A DNA stretch of 64,000 bases, taken from the NCBI RefSeq assembly GCF_014650995.1, contig NZ_BMWA01000005.1, positions 33,658-97,657 on the forward strand, given 5' to 3'. Positions 7,348-16,227 of this stretch are shown here, one piece after another. The translations under genes were made by a program, and so were the position numbers. Numbering within the stretch: the first letter of the stretch is position 1; the number at the start of each line of letters is the position of its first letter. The stretch is from Streptomyces viridiviolaceus. GTDB lineage: Bacteria; Actinomycetota; Actinomycetes; Streptomycetales; Streptomycetaceae. The notes beneath the pieces were generated by a model that worked only from the letters and a program-made list of their open reading frames with translations, had not been told where the DNA came from and made no database searches.

Positions 7348-8934
7348 GTGTTCTACCGGAACCGATGCCTGCGGCGGGTGGCGGCCATCGCGTCCATGTC
7401 TTCGCTGGTGACCGGATGCGGCATCCTGTCGTCCGACTCCTCCGACGACGAGAAGCCGATCGTCGTGGGGACGACCAGCGCCCCCAGCACGCTGGACCCC
7501 GCCGCGTCCTGGGACGGCTCCTGGGAGCTGTTCCGCAACGTCTACCAGACGCTGCTCAGTTATCCGAGCGGTGCGACCGCGCCCGAGCCCGACGCGGCCA
7601 AGGAATGCGCGTTCACCGACAGCACCAACCAGGTGTACCGCTGCGAGCTGCGCGAGGGTCTGACCTTCTCCGACGGGGACGCGCTGGACGCCAAGGCGGT
7701 CAAGCACTCGATCGACCGGATCAAGAAGATCAAGGTCAACGGCGGTCCCGCCGGGCTGCTGGGCAGCCTCGACCGGGTACAGGCGCCGAGCGCGCACGAG
7801 GTCGTCTTCCACCTCAACAAGCCCGACGCCACCTTCCCCTTCGTGCTCGCCACGCCCGCGATGTCGATCGTCGACCCCGACACCTACCCGGCGGACTCCC
7901 TGCGCGAGGACGGCGGCGTCGTCGGCTCGGGCCCGTACGCCCTGCGGTCCTACGAGGACGGCAAGCGGGCCGAACTCGTCCGCAACGACCGCTACAAGGG
8001 TTTCGCGGAACTCCGGAACGACGCGGTGACGATCCGCTACTTCAAGGACTCGGCCACCATGGTGAAGGCGCTGCGCGACAAGCAGATCCAGGTGACCTAC
8101 CGGGGCCTCGCGGCCGACGACATCATCACGCTCCAGGGCAGGGCCAGCAAGGAGGAGGACCTCCAGCTGGTCGAGGGCACCGGTACGGAGATCAGCTACC
8201 TGGTCTTCAACCCCGAGGACCCCTGGGCGGGCCGGAAGGCCGTGCGCCAGGCCGTCGCCCAGGTGATCGACCGGGCAGCGATAGCCCACACGATCTACCA
8301 GGACACCGTCGACCCGCTGTACTCGATGGTCCCCAAGGGGCTGACCGGCCACACCACGGGCTTCTTCGACGACTACGGCGACCCCAGCGTCCCCAAGGCC
8401 CGCGAGATCCTCACCGACGCGGGCATCACCGAGCCGGTCCCGCTCACCTTCTGGTACACCACCGACCGCTACGGTTCCGAGACGGCCGCGGAGTTCAAGG
8501 AGCTCAAGCGTCAGCTGGAGGCCTCCGGGCTGTTCACGGTGACCCTCAAGAGCCGCCCGTGGAAGACGTACGTGACGGGTTACCAGAAGGGCGAGTACCC
8601 GGTGTTCGGGCGCGGCTGGTCGCCCGACTTCCCGGACGCCGAGAACTTCATCGCGCCCTTCGTCGGCGACCAGAACGCGCTCGGCACGCCCTACCCGGCG
8701 CCCGAGATCACCGGTGACCTGCTGCCCCGGTCCCGCCGCGAGGGCGACCGCGCCAACGTGGTGAAGGAGTTCGAGGAGGCGCAGCAGATCCTCGTGGACG
8801 ACGTGCGGCTGCTGCCGCTGTGGCAGGGCAAGCAGTACGTGGCCGCGAGCGAGGACATCTCGGGTGCCGAGCGGGCCCTGGACCCCTCGACGATCATGAT
8901 GATGTGGCAGCTCTATCGGAAGACCAGCTGGTAA
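7348..8934 (+). CDS. ABC transporter substrate-binding lipoprotein (family 5)
   Basis: About 528 residues. The signal peptide ends in the lipobox LVTGC, so the mature protein is a lipid-anchored solute receptor. The body matches the oligopeptide/dipeptide family (DppA/OppA): VVGTTSAPSTLDPAA near the N-terminus, REGLTFSDGDALDAKAVKHS, and FGRGWSPDFPDAENF. I choose GTG 7348 because GAGGAG ends 7 bases before it; an in-frame GTG at 7342 would be only one base from that site. No permease or ATPase genes are adjacent, so it is an orphan receptor that probably works with components elsewhere. Confidence 0.9.
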   Translation: MFYRNRCLRRVAAIASMSSLVTGCGILSSDSSDDEKPIVVGTTSAPSTLDPAASWDGSWELFRNVYQTLLSYPSGATAPEPDAAKECAFTDSTNQVYRCELREGLTFSDGDALDAKAVKHSIDRIKKIKVNGGPAGLLGSLDRVQAPSAHEVVFHLNKPDATFPFVLATPAMSIVDPDTYPADSLREDGGVVGSGPYALRSYEDGKRAELVRNDRYKGFAELRNDAVTIRYFKDSATMVKALRDKQIQVTYRGLAADDIITLQGRASKEEDLQLVEGTGTEISYLVFNPEDPWAGRKAVRQAVAQVIDRAAIAHTIYQDTVDPLYSMVPKGLTGHTTGFFDDYGDPSVPKAREILTDAGITEPVPLTFWYTTDRYGSETAAEFKELKRQLEASGLFTVTLKSRPWKTYVTGYQKGEYPVFGRGWSPDFPDAENFIAPFVGDQNALGTPYPAPEITGDLLPRSRREGDRANVVKEFEEAQQILVDDVRLLPLWQGKQYVAASEDISGAERALDPSTIMMMWQLYRKTSW

Positions 8935-9036
8935 GGGCCGCCCCCGCCCCCGCCGAACCACCCCGGGGGCCGGTTGTCAGTGGTCGCCTGTAGGTTCTGT
9001 GGCCTGGAAGCGACCGCACAGCGTAAGGAAGTTGAC

Positions 9037-9720
9037 GTGACCGACATCGCCATGCTGCCCGAGTCCTGGCGCGGGGTGCTGGGCGGCGAGCTGCAGCAGC
9101 CCTACTTCAAGGAGCTGATGGAGTTCGTCGAGGAGGAGCGGGCGAACGGACCCGTCTACCCTCCGCGCGAGGAGGTCTTCGCCGCTCTGGAGGCCACGCC
9201 GTACGACCGGGTGAAGGTGCTGGTCCTCGGGCAGGACCCGTACCACGGCGAGGGCCAGGGGCACGGCCTGTGCTTCTCGGTCCGGCCGGGCGTGAAGGTC
9301 CCGCCGTCCCTGCGGAACATCTACAAGGAGATGCACGCGGAGCTGGACATCCCGATCCCGGACAACGGCTATCTCATGCCGTGGGCGCAGCAGGGCGTCC
9401 TGCTGCTCAACGCCGTGCTCACGGTCCGGGCCGGTGAGGCCAACTCGCACAAGAGCCGGGGCTGGGAGCTGTTCACCGACGCGGTGATCCGTGCGGTGGC
9501 CGGCCGGCAGGACCCGGCGGTGTTCGTGCTGTGGGGCAACTACGCGCAGAAGAAGCTCCCCTTGATCGACGAGACGCGGCACGTCGTGGTCAAGGGCGCG
9601 CACCCCTCGCCGCTGTCGGCGAAGAAGTTCTTCGGCTCCCGCCCGTTCACGCAGATCAACGAGGCGGTCGCCCGGCAGGGCCACGAGCCGATCGACTGGC
9701 GCATCCCCAACCTGGGCTGA
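9037..9720 (+). CDS. ung: Uracil-DNA glycosylase, family 1
   Basis: A 227-residue UNG that excises uracil from DNA to start base-excision repair. The water-activating motif GQDPYHG has Asp67, and the second motif HPSPLS has His189. PPSLRNIYKEM is the DNA-intercalation/phosphate-pinch region. Length and motifs are those of a complete active enzyme. I use GTG 9037 (AAGGAAG upstream) rather than an upstream in-frame start at 8974, since the extension is not part of the family. It is followed by a hairpin terminator at 9730-9756. Confidence 0.96.
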   Translation: MTDIAMLPESWRGVLGGELQQPYFKELMEFVEEERANGPVYPPREEVFAALEATPYDRVKVLVLGQDPYHGEGQGHGLCFSVRPGVKVPPSLRNIYKEMHAELDIPIPDNGYLMPWAQQGVLLLNAVLTVRAGEANSHKSRGWELFTDAVIRAVAGRQDPAVFVLWGNYAQKKLPLIDETRHVVVKGAHPSPLSAKKFFGSRPFTQINEAVARQGHEPIDWRIPNLG

Positions 9721-9729
9721 TCCGGGCCG

Positions 9730-9756
9730 TGCGGACCGGCTCCACGCCGGTCCGCA
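9730..9756 (+). terminator. Terminator hairpin after ung
   Basis: TGCGGACCGG pairs perfectly with CCGGTCCGCA (10-bp stem) around a 7-base loop, beginning 10 bases after the ung stop codon. Confidence 0.75.
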
Positions 9757-9843
9757 GCGGACCCACGGAGCCGCCTGACCGGGTTTGCCGGTGCGTGCCG
9801 TTAGCGTTCGTCGGGACAGCCGACGAGTGGTACGGAGGACGTG

Positions 9844-10371
9844 GTGGCCAAGGGACAGGAGCAGGCGGCGCCGGACGCCGTGCCGACGCGGATCGGGCAG
9901 GTCGTCATGCTGCATCACGCGGGCGACCGGGAGGAGGCCCGGCGCCGCTTCCTCGACCTGTGGGCCGAGATCGGCGAGCACGGCGATCCGCTGCACCGAT
10001 GCACCCTGGCGCACTACCTGGCCGACACCCAGGACGACCCGGGGGACGAACTGGCGTGGGACCTGAGGGCCTTGTCGGCCGCCGAGGAGCTCACCTCCGA
10101 CCGGCTCGGCGAGCACCCGGGCGCGCTCGCCGCCCGGGCCCTCTACCCCACACTGCACCTGAACCTGGCCGCCGACTACGACAGGCTCGGCCACCGTGAG
10201 GCCGCCCGCGCGCATCTGCGGTGGGCCCGGGGCGCGGCCGAGTCACTGGGCGACGACCGCTACGGCGAGGGTGTGCGCACGGCGATCGGCCGACTGGAGC
10301 TGCGGCTCGGGGACGACGGACCCTCCGCGGACGGGCCCGGCTTCTGGGGACCGCCCCGGCAGCGGCCCTAG
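9844..10371 (+). CDS. TPR-like helical repeat protein
   Basis: A 175-residue soluble all-helical protein. Repeating A-helix/B-helix patterns such as LHLNLAADYDRLGHREAARA suggest two or three tetratricopeptide-like repeats, so it probably acts in protein contacts. I place the start at GTG 9844, where GGAGG is five bases upstream; GTG 9841 is only two bases away. No partner is obvious from the neighbours, which are the DNA glycosylase and an unrelated lipoprotein gene. Confidence 0.75.
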   Translation: MAKGQEQAAPDAVPTRIGQVVMLHHAGDREEARRRFLDLWAEIGEHGDPLHRCTLAHYLADTQDDPGDELAWDLRALSAAEELTSDRLGEHPGALAARALYPTLHLNLAADYDRLGHREAARAHLRWARGAAESLGDDRYGEGVRTAIGRLELRLGDDGPSADGPGFWGPPRQRP

Positions 10372-10656
10372 CGTGACCGCGAGTCCCGCCTGGCACACGA
10401 CGCCCGGCGCGCTCCCGCGGGGAACGTGGCAGCGGGGCGGCACGTGGCTCCTCACGGGACCGCATCGGGTGCAGCTCGTCCGCCGGGCTGCCCGGTGCCC
10501 TCGCCGCCACGCAGGGCGAACACCCGCATGCGACCGGTACGTGGGCGTCCGCCCGGCAACCCCTGGCTCCGTCCGGGGGACGCGCAGAACACGCACCGGA
10601 CGTCGCAGGACCACCGGGCGGACGAGGCGACTTCGCGGCCACCCCCCTGGGCGGAC
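10372..10656. other. Intergenic, no supported gene
   Basis: A 285-bp stretch between convergent genes. Open frames on both strands exist only because of high GC; their predicted proteins are Arg-rich and featureless. I see no promoter or strong hairpin. Confidence 0.5.
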
Positions 10657-11166
10657 TCAGCCGCCGTACGCCTGCTCGCAGATGACCGCCTCGGGGCTGT
10701 CCGGTCGCCAGCCGCCGTACCTCTTCCCCAGCGAGCACAGGTCCGCGTCCGCGCCGGTCCGCCCGTCGACGGGCCCCGAGCGGCCGGGTGCGCCGGCGCG
10801 GGGTCCCCGCGCGGGATCGTGCTGCGGTCTGCGCGGTTCGGGGCGGGCGGGCCGCGGGTGCGGTTCCGGCCGGGCCGCCGGTGCCGTCCGCTGCGACGGC
10901 GCGGCCGGGGGCGCCGCGCGCCGTGGCTCGCCGGAGGGGCGCTCCGGGGCCCGGGAGGGGGCGATCATCTCCAGTGCCTCGCGGGCCGGGGCCTGCACGG
11001 CCCGCGGCGTCGTCGGGCCGTCCGGTCGCGGCGCCGAGGAGCGGGCGCCGGCCGCCGCCGGGTCGGACGCGGACGGACGCTGGACCGTCACACAGCCGGT
11101 CAGGGCGGAGACAGCCACGGACACCAGGAGTGCTGCGGTGGTGGTCGTTCGATGCACGCGCGCCAC
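10657..11166 (-). CDS. Proline-rich putative lipoprotein
   Basis: About 169 residues starting at GTG 11166. The signal peptide ends in LTGC, predicting a lipid anchor. A long Pro/Arg/Ala-rich low-complexity region follows. The last 28 residues are better ordered, with two cysteines (DLCSLGKRYGGW and VICEQAYGG) that may form a disulfide; this C-terminal tail is the only part likely to be conserved. I do not recognise a family. The function is unknown. Confidence 0.65.
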   Translation of the reverse strand: MARVHRTTTTAALLVSVAVSALTGCVTVQRPSASDPAAAGARSSAPRPDGPTTPRAVQAPAREALEMIAPSRAPERPSGEPRRAAPPAAPSQRTAPAARPEPHPRPARPEPRRPQHDPARGPRAGAPGRSGPVDGRTGADADLCSLGKRYGGWRPDSPEAVICEQAYGG

Positions 11167-11274
11167 TCTGGTGGTTCCGGCGCCGGGCGCGGCGCCGGAA
11201 CAGGCGGAGGATGCCCCGCACGGGTGATCTCCGGCCCCGTACGGAGGTCCCCGGGGCCGCTGCGGCTGACGCCG

Positions 11275-11787
11275 TCAGTCGCCGGTGGCGCCGTCGATGC
11301 ACTCGCGGATCAGGTCGGCGTGTCCGTTGTGGCGCGCGTACTCCTCGACCATGTGCGTGTAGATCCAGCGCAGGCTGAACCGCTCGCCGGTGCGCCGGTG
11401 CTTCCCGCGGGACATCTCGTCGAGACGGAAGCCGGCCGCGTTGCGCCGCGCGACCTCGATCTCGGCCTGCCAGGTGGCGTACGCCTCCTGCCAGGTGTCC
11501 GCCTCGGTGGTACGGAAGTCGCCGTCGCGGTCCTCCTCGGTGTAGTAGATCGGTCCCGGGTCGTCGTCCACGAGCACCTTGCGGAACCAGCCGCGCTCCA
11601 CCTCGGCCATGTGCCGGACCAGTCCCATCAGGGACAGTGCGGAGGGCGCCACGGGGGCGGTCCTGAGCTGGGCGTCGGTGAGGCCCTCGCACTTCCACGC
11701 GAGGGTTCGGCGGTGGTAGTCCAGCCAGCCCTCCAGCATGGTGCGTTCGTCGGCGTCGCTCGCGGGTTCACGGCGTTCGGAAGTCAT
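11275..11787 (-). CDS. DinB family protein (DUF664)
   Basis: A 170-residue four-helix-bundle DinB/DUF664 protein. The metal-binding histidines are visible in LVRHMAEVERGWF and in the signature HMVEEYARHNGHADLIRE. Actinobacterial members include thiol transferases using mycothiol or bacillithiol, but most are unassigned. The ATG at 11787 has AGGA seven bases upstream; an upstream GTG at 11805 is possible. It is downstream of the TetR gene on the same strand but separated by about 45 bp. Confidence 0.88.
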   Translation of the reverse strand: MTSERREPASDADERTMLEGWLDYHRRTLAWKCEGLTDAQLRTAPVAPSALSLMGLVRHMAEVERGWFRKVLVDDDPGPIYYTEEDRDGDFRTTEADTWQEAYATWQAEIEVARRNAAGFRLDEMSRGKHRRTGERFSLRWIYTHMVEEYARHNGHADLIRECIDGATGD

Positions 11788-11831
11788 GTCGGCATCCTGA
11801 CCCACGTCGGCCCGGTCCGCACCAACGGATT

Positions 11832-12422
11832 TCAGACTCCCAGCATGCCGTGGAGCAACTCGCGCAGGCCCGCCCGCACTTCCCCGAGACCCGGGACCTC
11901 GGCGTGGAAGGACCCGGCCACGCAGGAGAACATCAGCCCGTCCGCCCAGGCCACCAGCGACAGCACGTGCCGGCCGGGGTCGGTCGAGCCCATGGCCGTG
12001 ACGAGGGCGCCGAGCTGGTCGCGGAAGCGGGCGCCCGCCGCGTCGAAGTGGGCCCGCAGCTCCGGGCGGCGGGTGGCCTCCAGGGCCAGTTCGTAGCGGG
12101 CCAGCGTCAGTTCGCGGTTACGTGTCAGTGCCCGGTGCGTGGCCAGCGCGAGCGCGTCCACCAGGGCGTCGAGGCCGCCGCTCGGGTCCGGCATCTCGTG
12201 CAGGGCGAGCACCCGCGCCTCCCGTTCGGCCAGCCGCCGCACGGCCAGTTCCAGGAGCGCCTGCCGGGTCCGCGCCAGGTTGGACGTGGACCCCTGGGGG
12301 AGGCCCGCCGCCTCGTCGACCGCCCGGTGCGTGAGCCCGCGCATCCCGCGCTCGGCGAGCAGGGAGAGAGCGGCGTCGGCGACGAGATCGGTGCGCGGGG
12401 CACCCGCGGTGTGTACGGGCAT
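11832..12422 (-). CDS. TetR-family transcriptional regulator
   Basis: A 196-residue TetR regulator. The N-terminal HTH includes LVADAALSLLAERGMRGLTH and RAVDEAAGLPQGSTSN, the latter being the recognition helix region with a PQGSTSN turn. The C-terminal ligand domain is helical. Divergent from the FAD monooxygenase at 12531, it very likely represses it and itself: two related palindromes lie in the 108-bp gap. TAGGTT sits 7 bases before the ATG and no SD is present, suggesting a leaderless transcript. Confidence 0.93.
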   Translation of the reverse strand: MPVHTAGAPRTDLVADAALSLLAERGMRGLTHRAVDEAAGLPQGSTSNLARTRQALLELAVRRLAEREARVLALHEMPDPSGGLDALVDALALATHRALTRNRELTLARYELALEATRRPELRAHFDAAGARFRDQLGALVTAMGSTDPGRHVLSLVAWADGLMFSCVAGSFHAEVPGLGEVRAGLRELLHGMLGV

Positions 12423-12454
12423 GGACGTCAACCTACCTGCCGCCCTGTCCGTCC

Positions 12455-12503
12455 CACTACAGCCGTAGTAAGGTCGGAGCAGCGCTTCACTACACCTGTA
12501 GTG
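12455..12503. promoter_or_regulatory. Twin TetR operators
   Basis: CACTACA-CC-TGTAGTG (12488-12503) is a perfect 16-bp palindrome. CACTAC-AGCC-GTAGTA (12455-12470) is a near copy centred 33 bp away, about three helical turns, so both would face the same side of DNA. They sit in the -35 region of the tetR gene and upstream of the monooxygenase start. Confidence 0.8.
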
Positions 12504-12530
12504 AGGCTTCGGTGAGCGCGAGGAGGAGCC

Positions 12531-13715
12531 ATGAGCCGGGCGAAGCGGGCCGTCGTGATCGGCGGCGGAATCGGCGGGCTGACCGCGGCGGCGGCCCTGC
12601 ACCGCGGCGGACTGCAGGTCACCGTCCTGGAGCGGGCCGGCTCGCTCCAGCCGATCGGCGCGGCCATCTCGCTGTCGCCCAACGCCCTGCGCGCCCTGGA
12701 CGTCATCGGCATCGGCGACGAGATCCGCGACCTCGCCGCCTGGCAGGGCGACGGCGGACTGCGCACCCCCGGCGGCCGCTGGCTCTCCCGCTCCGACGCC
12801 GACGCCGCGGCCGAACGGTTCGGCGGCCCGCTCGTGCTGCTGCACCGGGCCACCCTCATCGACAGCCTGGCCGCCCTGCTGCCGCCGGACGCCGTCCGCA
12901 CCGCCGTCACCGCGAGCGTCGCCGACCCCGGCGACGCCGACCGGCCGGCCCGGGTGCGCACGCCCGACGGCGAACTGGAAGCCGACCTGGTCGTGGCCGC
13001 CGACGGCATCCACTCCGCCGTCCGCCGGGTGCTGTTCCCGCGGCACCCCGGCCCCGTCTACTCCGGCTTCACCACCTGGCGGGTGGTGATCCCGGTGCCC
13101 GGCGTCCGGTTCGCCTCGCACGAGAGCTGGGGGCCGGGCCGCATCTGGGGCACGCATCCGCTCAAGGACGGGCGGGTCTACGCGTACGCCGCCGCGGTCA
13201 CCCCCGCCGAAGGCCACGCCCCCGACGACGAGAGGGCGGAGCTGCTGCGCCGGTACGGCGACTGGCACGACCCGATCCCGGCCGTCCTCGCCGCCGCCCG
13301 CCCCGAGGACGTGCTGCGCCACGACGTGCACCACATCGCCGAACCGCTGCCCGCCTACCACCGCGGCCGGGTCGCCCTCCTCGGCGACGCCGCGCACGCC
13401 ATGCCACCGACCCTCGGACAGGGCGGCAACCAGGCCGTCGAGGACGCCATCGTGCTCGCCCACCACCACGCCGACCTCGCCGCCTACACCGCCGCCCGGC
13501 TGCCCCGTACGACGGCCGTCGCCCGCCAGGCCGTCAAGGTCGCCCGGCTCAACATGATGAGCAACCGCGCCGGGATCGCCGTACGCAACGCCGCGATCAC
13601 CGCGCTGTCGAAGACCGGACCCGCGCTCTTCCTGCGCAGCTTCGACGGCATCGCCGACTGGCGGCCCCCGCAGTCGCCGTATGCTTCGCAGCGGACACGG
13701 CTCGGCGAGCGCTAG
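12531..13715 (+). CDS. FAD-dependent aromatic monooxygenase
   Basis: A 394-residue group A flavoprotein monooxygenase. Motifs in order: the FAD dinucleotide fold VVIGGGIGGLTAA at the N-terminus, the DG motif VVAADGIHSAVRR, and the GD motif LLGDAAHAMPPTLGQGGNQA. These enzymes use NAD(P)H and O2 to hydroxylate or epoxidise aromatic or polyketide substrates; the substrate here is unknown. GAGGAGGAG precedes the ATG. It is divergent from, and probably repressed by, the TetR gene. The following oxidoreductase GTG lies 14 bp after its stop, so the two may be co-transcribed. Confidence 0.92.
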   Translation: MSRAKRAVVIGGGIGGLTAAAALHRGGLQVTVLERAGSLQPIGAAISLSPNALRALDVIGIGDEIRDLAAWQGDGGLRTPGGRWLSRSDADAAAERFGGPLVLLHRATLIDSLAALLPPDAVRTAVTASVADPGDADRPARVRTPDGELEADLVVAADGIHSAVRRVLFPRHPGPVYSGFTTWRVVIPVPGVRFASHESWGPGRIWGTHPLKDGRVYAYAAAVTPAEGHAPDDERAELLRRYGDWHDPIPAVLAAARPEDVLRHDVHHIAEPLPAYHRGRVALLGDAAHAMPPTLGQGGNQAVEDAIVLAHHHADLAAYTAARLPRTTAVARQAVKVARLNMMSNRAGIAVRNAAITALSKTGPALFLRSFDGIADWRPPQSPYASQRTRLGER

Positions 13716-13728
13716 AGGAGAACACCCC

Positions 13729-14634
13729 GTGAAGGTCGGCTGCATCGGACTCGGCGACATCGCGCAGAAGGCGTACCTTCCGGTGCTCGCCGGTCTGCCC
13801 GGGGTCGAGCTGCACCTGCAGACCCGCACCCCGGCGACGCTCACCCGGGTCGCTGACGGCCTCCACCTCCCGCCGGCCCAGCGGCACGCCGACCTCGACG
13901 CACTCCTCGCCCAGGACCTCGACGCCGCCTTCGTGCACGCGCCGACGGCCGTCCACCCCGAGATCGTGACCCGGCTGCTCGGGGCGGGCGTCCCCACCTA
14001 CGTCGACAAGCCGCTCGCCTACGAACTCGCCGACTCCGAGCGGCTGGTGGCGCTCGCCGAAGAGCGGAGCACGAGCCTCGCCGTCGGCTTCAACCGGCGT
14101 TACGCCCCCGGCTACGCGCAGTGCGCCGAGCATCCGCGCGAGCTGATCATCATGCAGAAGAACCGCATAGGGCTGCCCGAGGAACCGCGCACGATGATCC
14201 TCGACGACTTCATCCATGTCGTCGACACGCTGCGCTTCCTGGTGCCCGGACAGATCGACGACGTGAGCGTCCGCGCCCGCGTCGAGGGCGGTCTGCTCCA
14301 CCACGTCGTGCTCCAGCTCGCCGGGGACGGCTTCACCGCGCTCGGCGTGATGAACCGCCTCAGCGGCTCGACGGAGGAGATCCTGGAGGTCTCCGGCCAG
14401 GACACCAAGCGGCAGGTCGTCAACCTCGCCGAGGTGATCGACCACCGGGGCCAGCCCACCGTGCGGCGGCGCGGCGACTGGGTGCCGGTGGCCCGGCAGC
14501 GCGGCATCGAGCAGGCGGTGCTGGCCTTCCTCGACGCCGTGCGCGCGGGCAAGGTGCTCAGCGCCCGGGACGCGCTGGAGACCCATGAGCTGTGCGAGCG
14601 GGTGGTACGCGCGGTGCGCGAGCGGTACGCCTGA
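13729..14634 (+). CDS. Gfo/Idh/MocA family oxidoreductase
   Basis: A 301-residue NAD(P)-dependent dehydrogenase. The Rossmann start VGCIGLGDIAQKAYLPVL and the EKP-like motif (YVDKPLAYELADSE, here DKP) are typical. The C-terminal domain carries the catalytic-face residues (DDFIHVVDTLRFLV). Family members act on sugars, inositols or dipeptide-like substrates. GTG 13729 has GAGGAG eight bases upstream and starts right after the monooxygenase stop, suggesting one transcript. Its last 77 bases overlap lnt tail to tail. Confidence 0.9.
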   Translation: MKVGCIGLGDIAQKAYLPVLAGLPGVELHLQTRTPATLTRVADGLHLPPAQRHADLDALLAQDLDAAFVHAPTAVHPEIVTRLLGAGVPTYVDKPLAYELADSERLVALAEERSTSLAVGFNRRYAPGYAQCAEHPRELIIMQKNRIGLPEEPRTMILDDFIHVVDTLRFLVPGQIDDVSVRARVEGGLLHHVVLQLAGDGFTALGVMNRLSGSTEEILEVSGQDTKRQVVNLAEVIDHRGQPTVRRRGDWVPVARQRGIEQAVLAFLDAVRAGKVLSARDALETHELCERVVRAVRERYA

Positions 14635-16132
14635 GCCGCACCGTCCGTACGCCCTCGGCGGCGCCCCAGACGACGAGGATCACCAGCGCCGCGTGCACCG
14701 GCCAGTCGCCGAGGCGGACGTAGGGCGTGCTCCCGTGGGTGAGCGGGACCTCGTACACCTGGGCCGTGATCGCATCCGTGCCGAGCCACGGCCCGATGCG
14801 CGCTCCTTCGGCGTCGTAGACCGCGGAGACCCCGGTCAGCGTCGCGTGCACCATCGGACGGCCGGTCTCGGCGGCCCGCAGCGCGGCCAGCGAGGCATGC
14901 TGCTCCGGCGCCCAGGAGTGCTGGAACGTCGACGTCGACGACTGGGCGAGCAGCACCTCGGCGCCGTCCGCGGCGAGACGACGGCTCATGTCGGGGAACG
15001 CGCTTTCGAAGCACACCATCGGCCCGATCCGCAGTCCGTCCCCGACGTCCATCACCACCTGACGTGAGCCGCGCCTGCGGTCCTCGCCCGCCGCCTCGCC
15101 GACGGACGTCGCCCAGCCCAGCAGCGACCGGGCCGGGACGTACTCACCGAAGGGCACGAGGCGCATCTTGTCGTACCGGTCACCGGTCGGACCGTCCGGG
15201 CCGACGAGCACCGAACTCTTGTAGATGCCGGGCCTGTCCGAGCGCCGCGCGTCCACGTTGACCAGGATCCGCGCGCCGGTCTCCCGCGACAGCGCCGCGA
15301 GCCGGCGCGCCAGGTCCGGCCGGTCGTCCAGGTCGAAGCCGACGCTGCTCTCGCCCCAGACGACCAGGTCGACGTCCCGGCCGGCCAGCCGGCGGGTCAG
15401 CTGCTCCTCGCGGTCGAACCGGCGGTCGGCGCTGTCCCGCCCGGCGACGACGCCCGGCTGCACCACGGCCACCGCCGCCCGTTCGCCGGCGTCGGGGCGC
15501 GGTGACCACACCCAGACCGCCGAGCCGGCCGCGGCGGTGGCGACGAGCCCGGCCACGGCCGGCACCCGGGCCCGGCGGACGGCGACCAGGACCGCCACGG
15601 CCACATTGACGGCGACCACCAGGAAGCTGAGCAGCCACACCCCGCCGACCGAGGCGAGCCGCAGCGCCGGTGCGACCTGCCACTGGCTCGCGCCGAGCAT
15701 GCCCCAGGGACCGCCGAGCCCCTGCCAGGAGCGGACCAGCTCCACCGCCAGCCAGCCCGACGGCAGCACCAGCAGCGCCGCCGCGGCCCGGCCGCCCGAG
15801 GGCGCTCCACCCAGCAGACGGCGCACCAGCCAGCCCCACGGGGCCCACAGAGCGCCCAGCAGCGCGGCGATGACGAACGTGAACACGTGCAGATTGGGCA
15901 GCAGCCAGTGGTGCATGGCCAGCATGAACCCGAACCCGCCCCACCAGCCGTCGTACACCGCGCGCCGCCCGCTGGGCGCGGTCCGGGCGAGCAGCAGCCA
16001 CGGGACCAGGGCGACCCAGGCCCACCACCACAGGGACGGGGCCGGGAAGGCGAGAACGGGCAGCGCCCCGGCGACCGCGGCGACGGCCGAACGGCGCCAC
16101 GGGGAGGCGAGCCAGTGGCCGAGCGTCTTCAT
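14558..16132 (-). CDS. lnt: Apolipoprotein N-acyltransferase
   Basis: A 524-residue membrane enzyme that adds the third acyl chain to the N-terminal Cys of lipoproteins. About six to eight transmembrane helices span residues 12-210, followed by an extracytoplasmic nitrilase domain. The catalytic triad is Glu261 (VVWGES), Lys322 (YDKMRLVPFGEY) and Cys374 (VCFESAF), all present, so it should be active. The C-terminus is a last helix plus a Pro/Arg tail. Streptomyces often carry two Lnt homologs; I cannot tell which this is. Several lipoproteins in this window would be substrates. Confidence 0.95.
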   Translation of the reverse strand: MKTLGHWLASPWRRSAVAAVAGALPVLAFPAPSLWWWAWVALVPWLLLARTAPSGRRAVYDGWWGGFGFMLAMHHWLLPNLHVFTFVIAALLGALWAPWGWLVRRLLGGAPSGGRAAAALLVLPSGWLAVELVRSWQGLGGPWGMLGASQWQVAPALRLASVGGVWLLSFLVVAVNVAVAVLVAVRRARVPAVAGLVATAAAGSAVWVWSPRPDAGERAAVAVVQPGVVAGRDSADRRFDREEQLTRRLAGRDVDLVVWGESSVGFDLDDRPDLARRLAALSRETGARILVNVDARRSDRPGIYKSSVLVGPDGPTGDRYDKMRLVPFGEYVPARSLLGWATSVGEAAGEDRRRGSRQVVMDVGDGLRIGPMVCFESAFPDMSRRLAADGAEVLLAQSSTSTFQHSWAPEQHASLAALRAAETGRPMVHATLTGVSAVYDAEGARIGPWLGTDAITAQVYEVPLTHGSTPYVRLGDWPVHAALVILVVWGAAEGVRTVRLRRTARAPRVPPARTAHGSPARPGR

Positions 16133-16227
16133 AGGCGCCTCCCTACCCCGTGGGGCCTTCAGTGTGCGCCCCGGCGGGGGATCGGGAACAAAAGATCCGG
16201 CGGGGCCGCCGGCACCGGCTCAGTCGA

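Noticed and set aside
10243..10614. 123-codon minus-strand frame after the TPR-like gene
   Set aside because: Arg-rich composition, no ribosome site or -10, no family resemblance, and it overlaps the end of a real gene.
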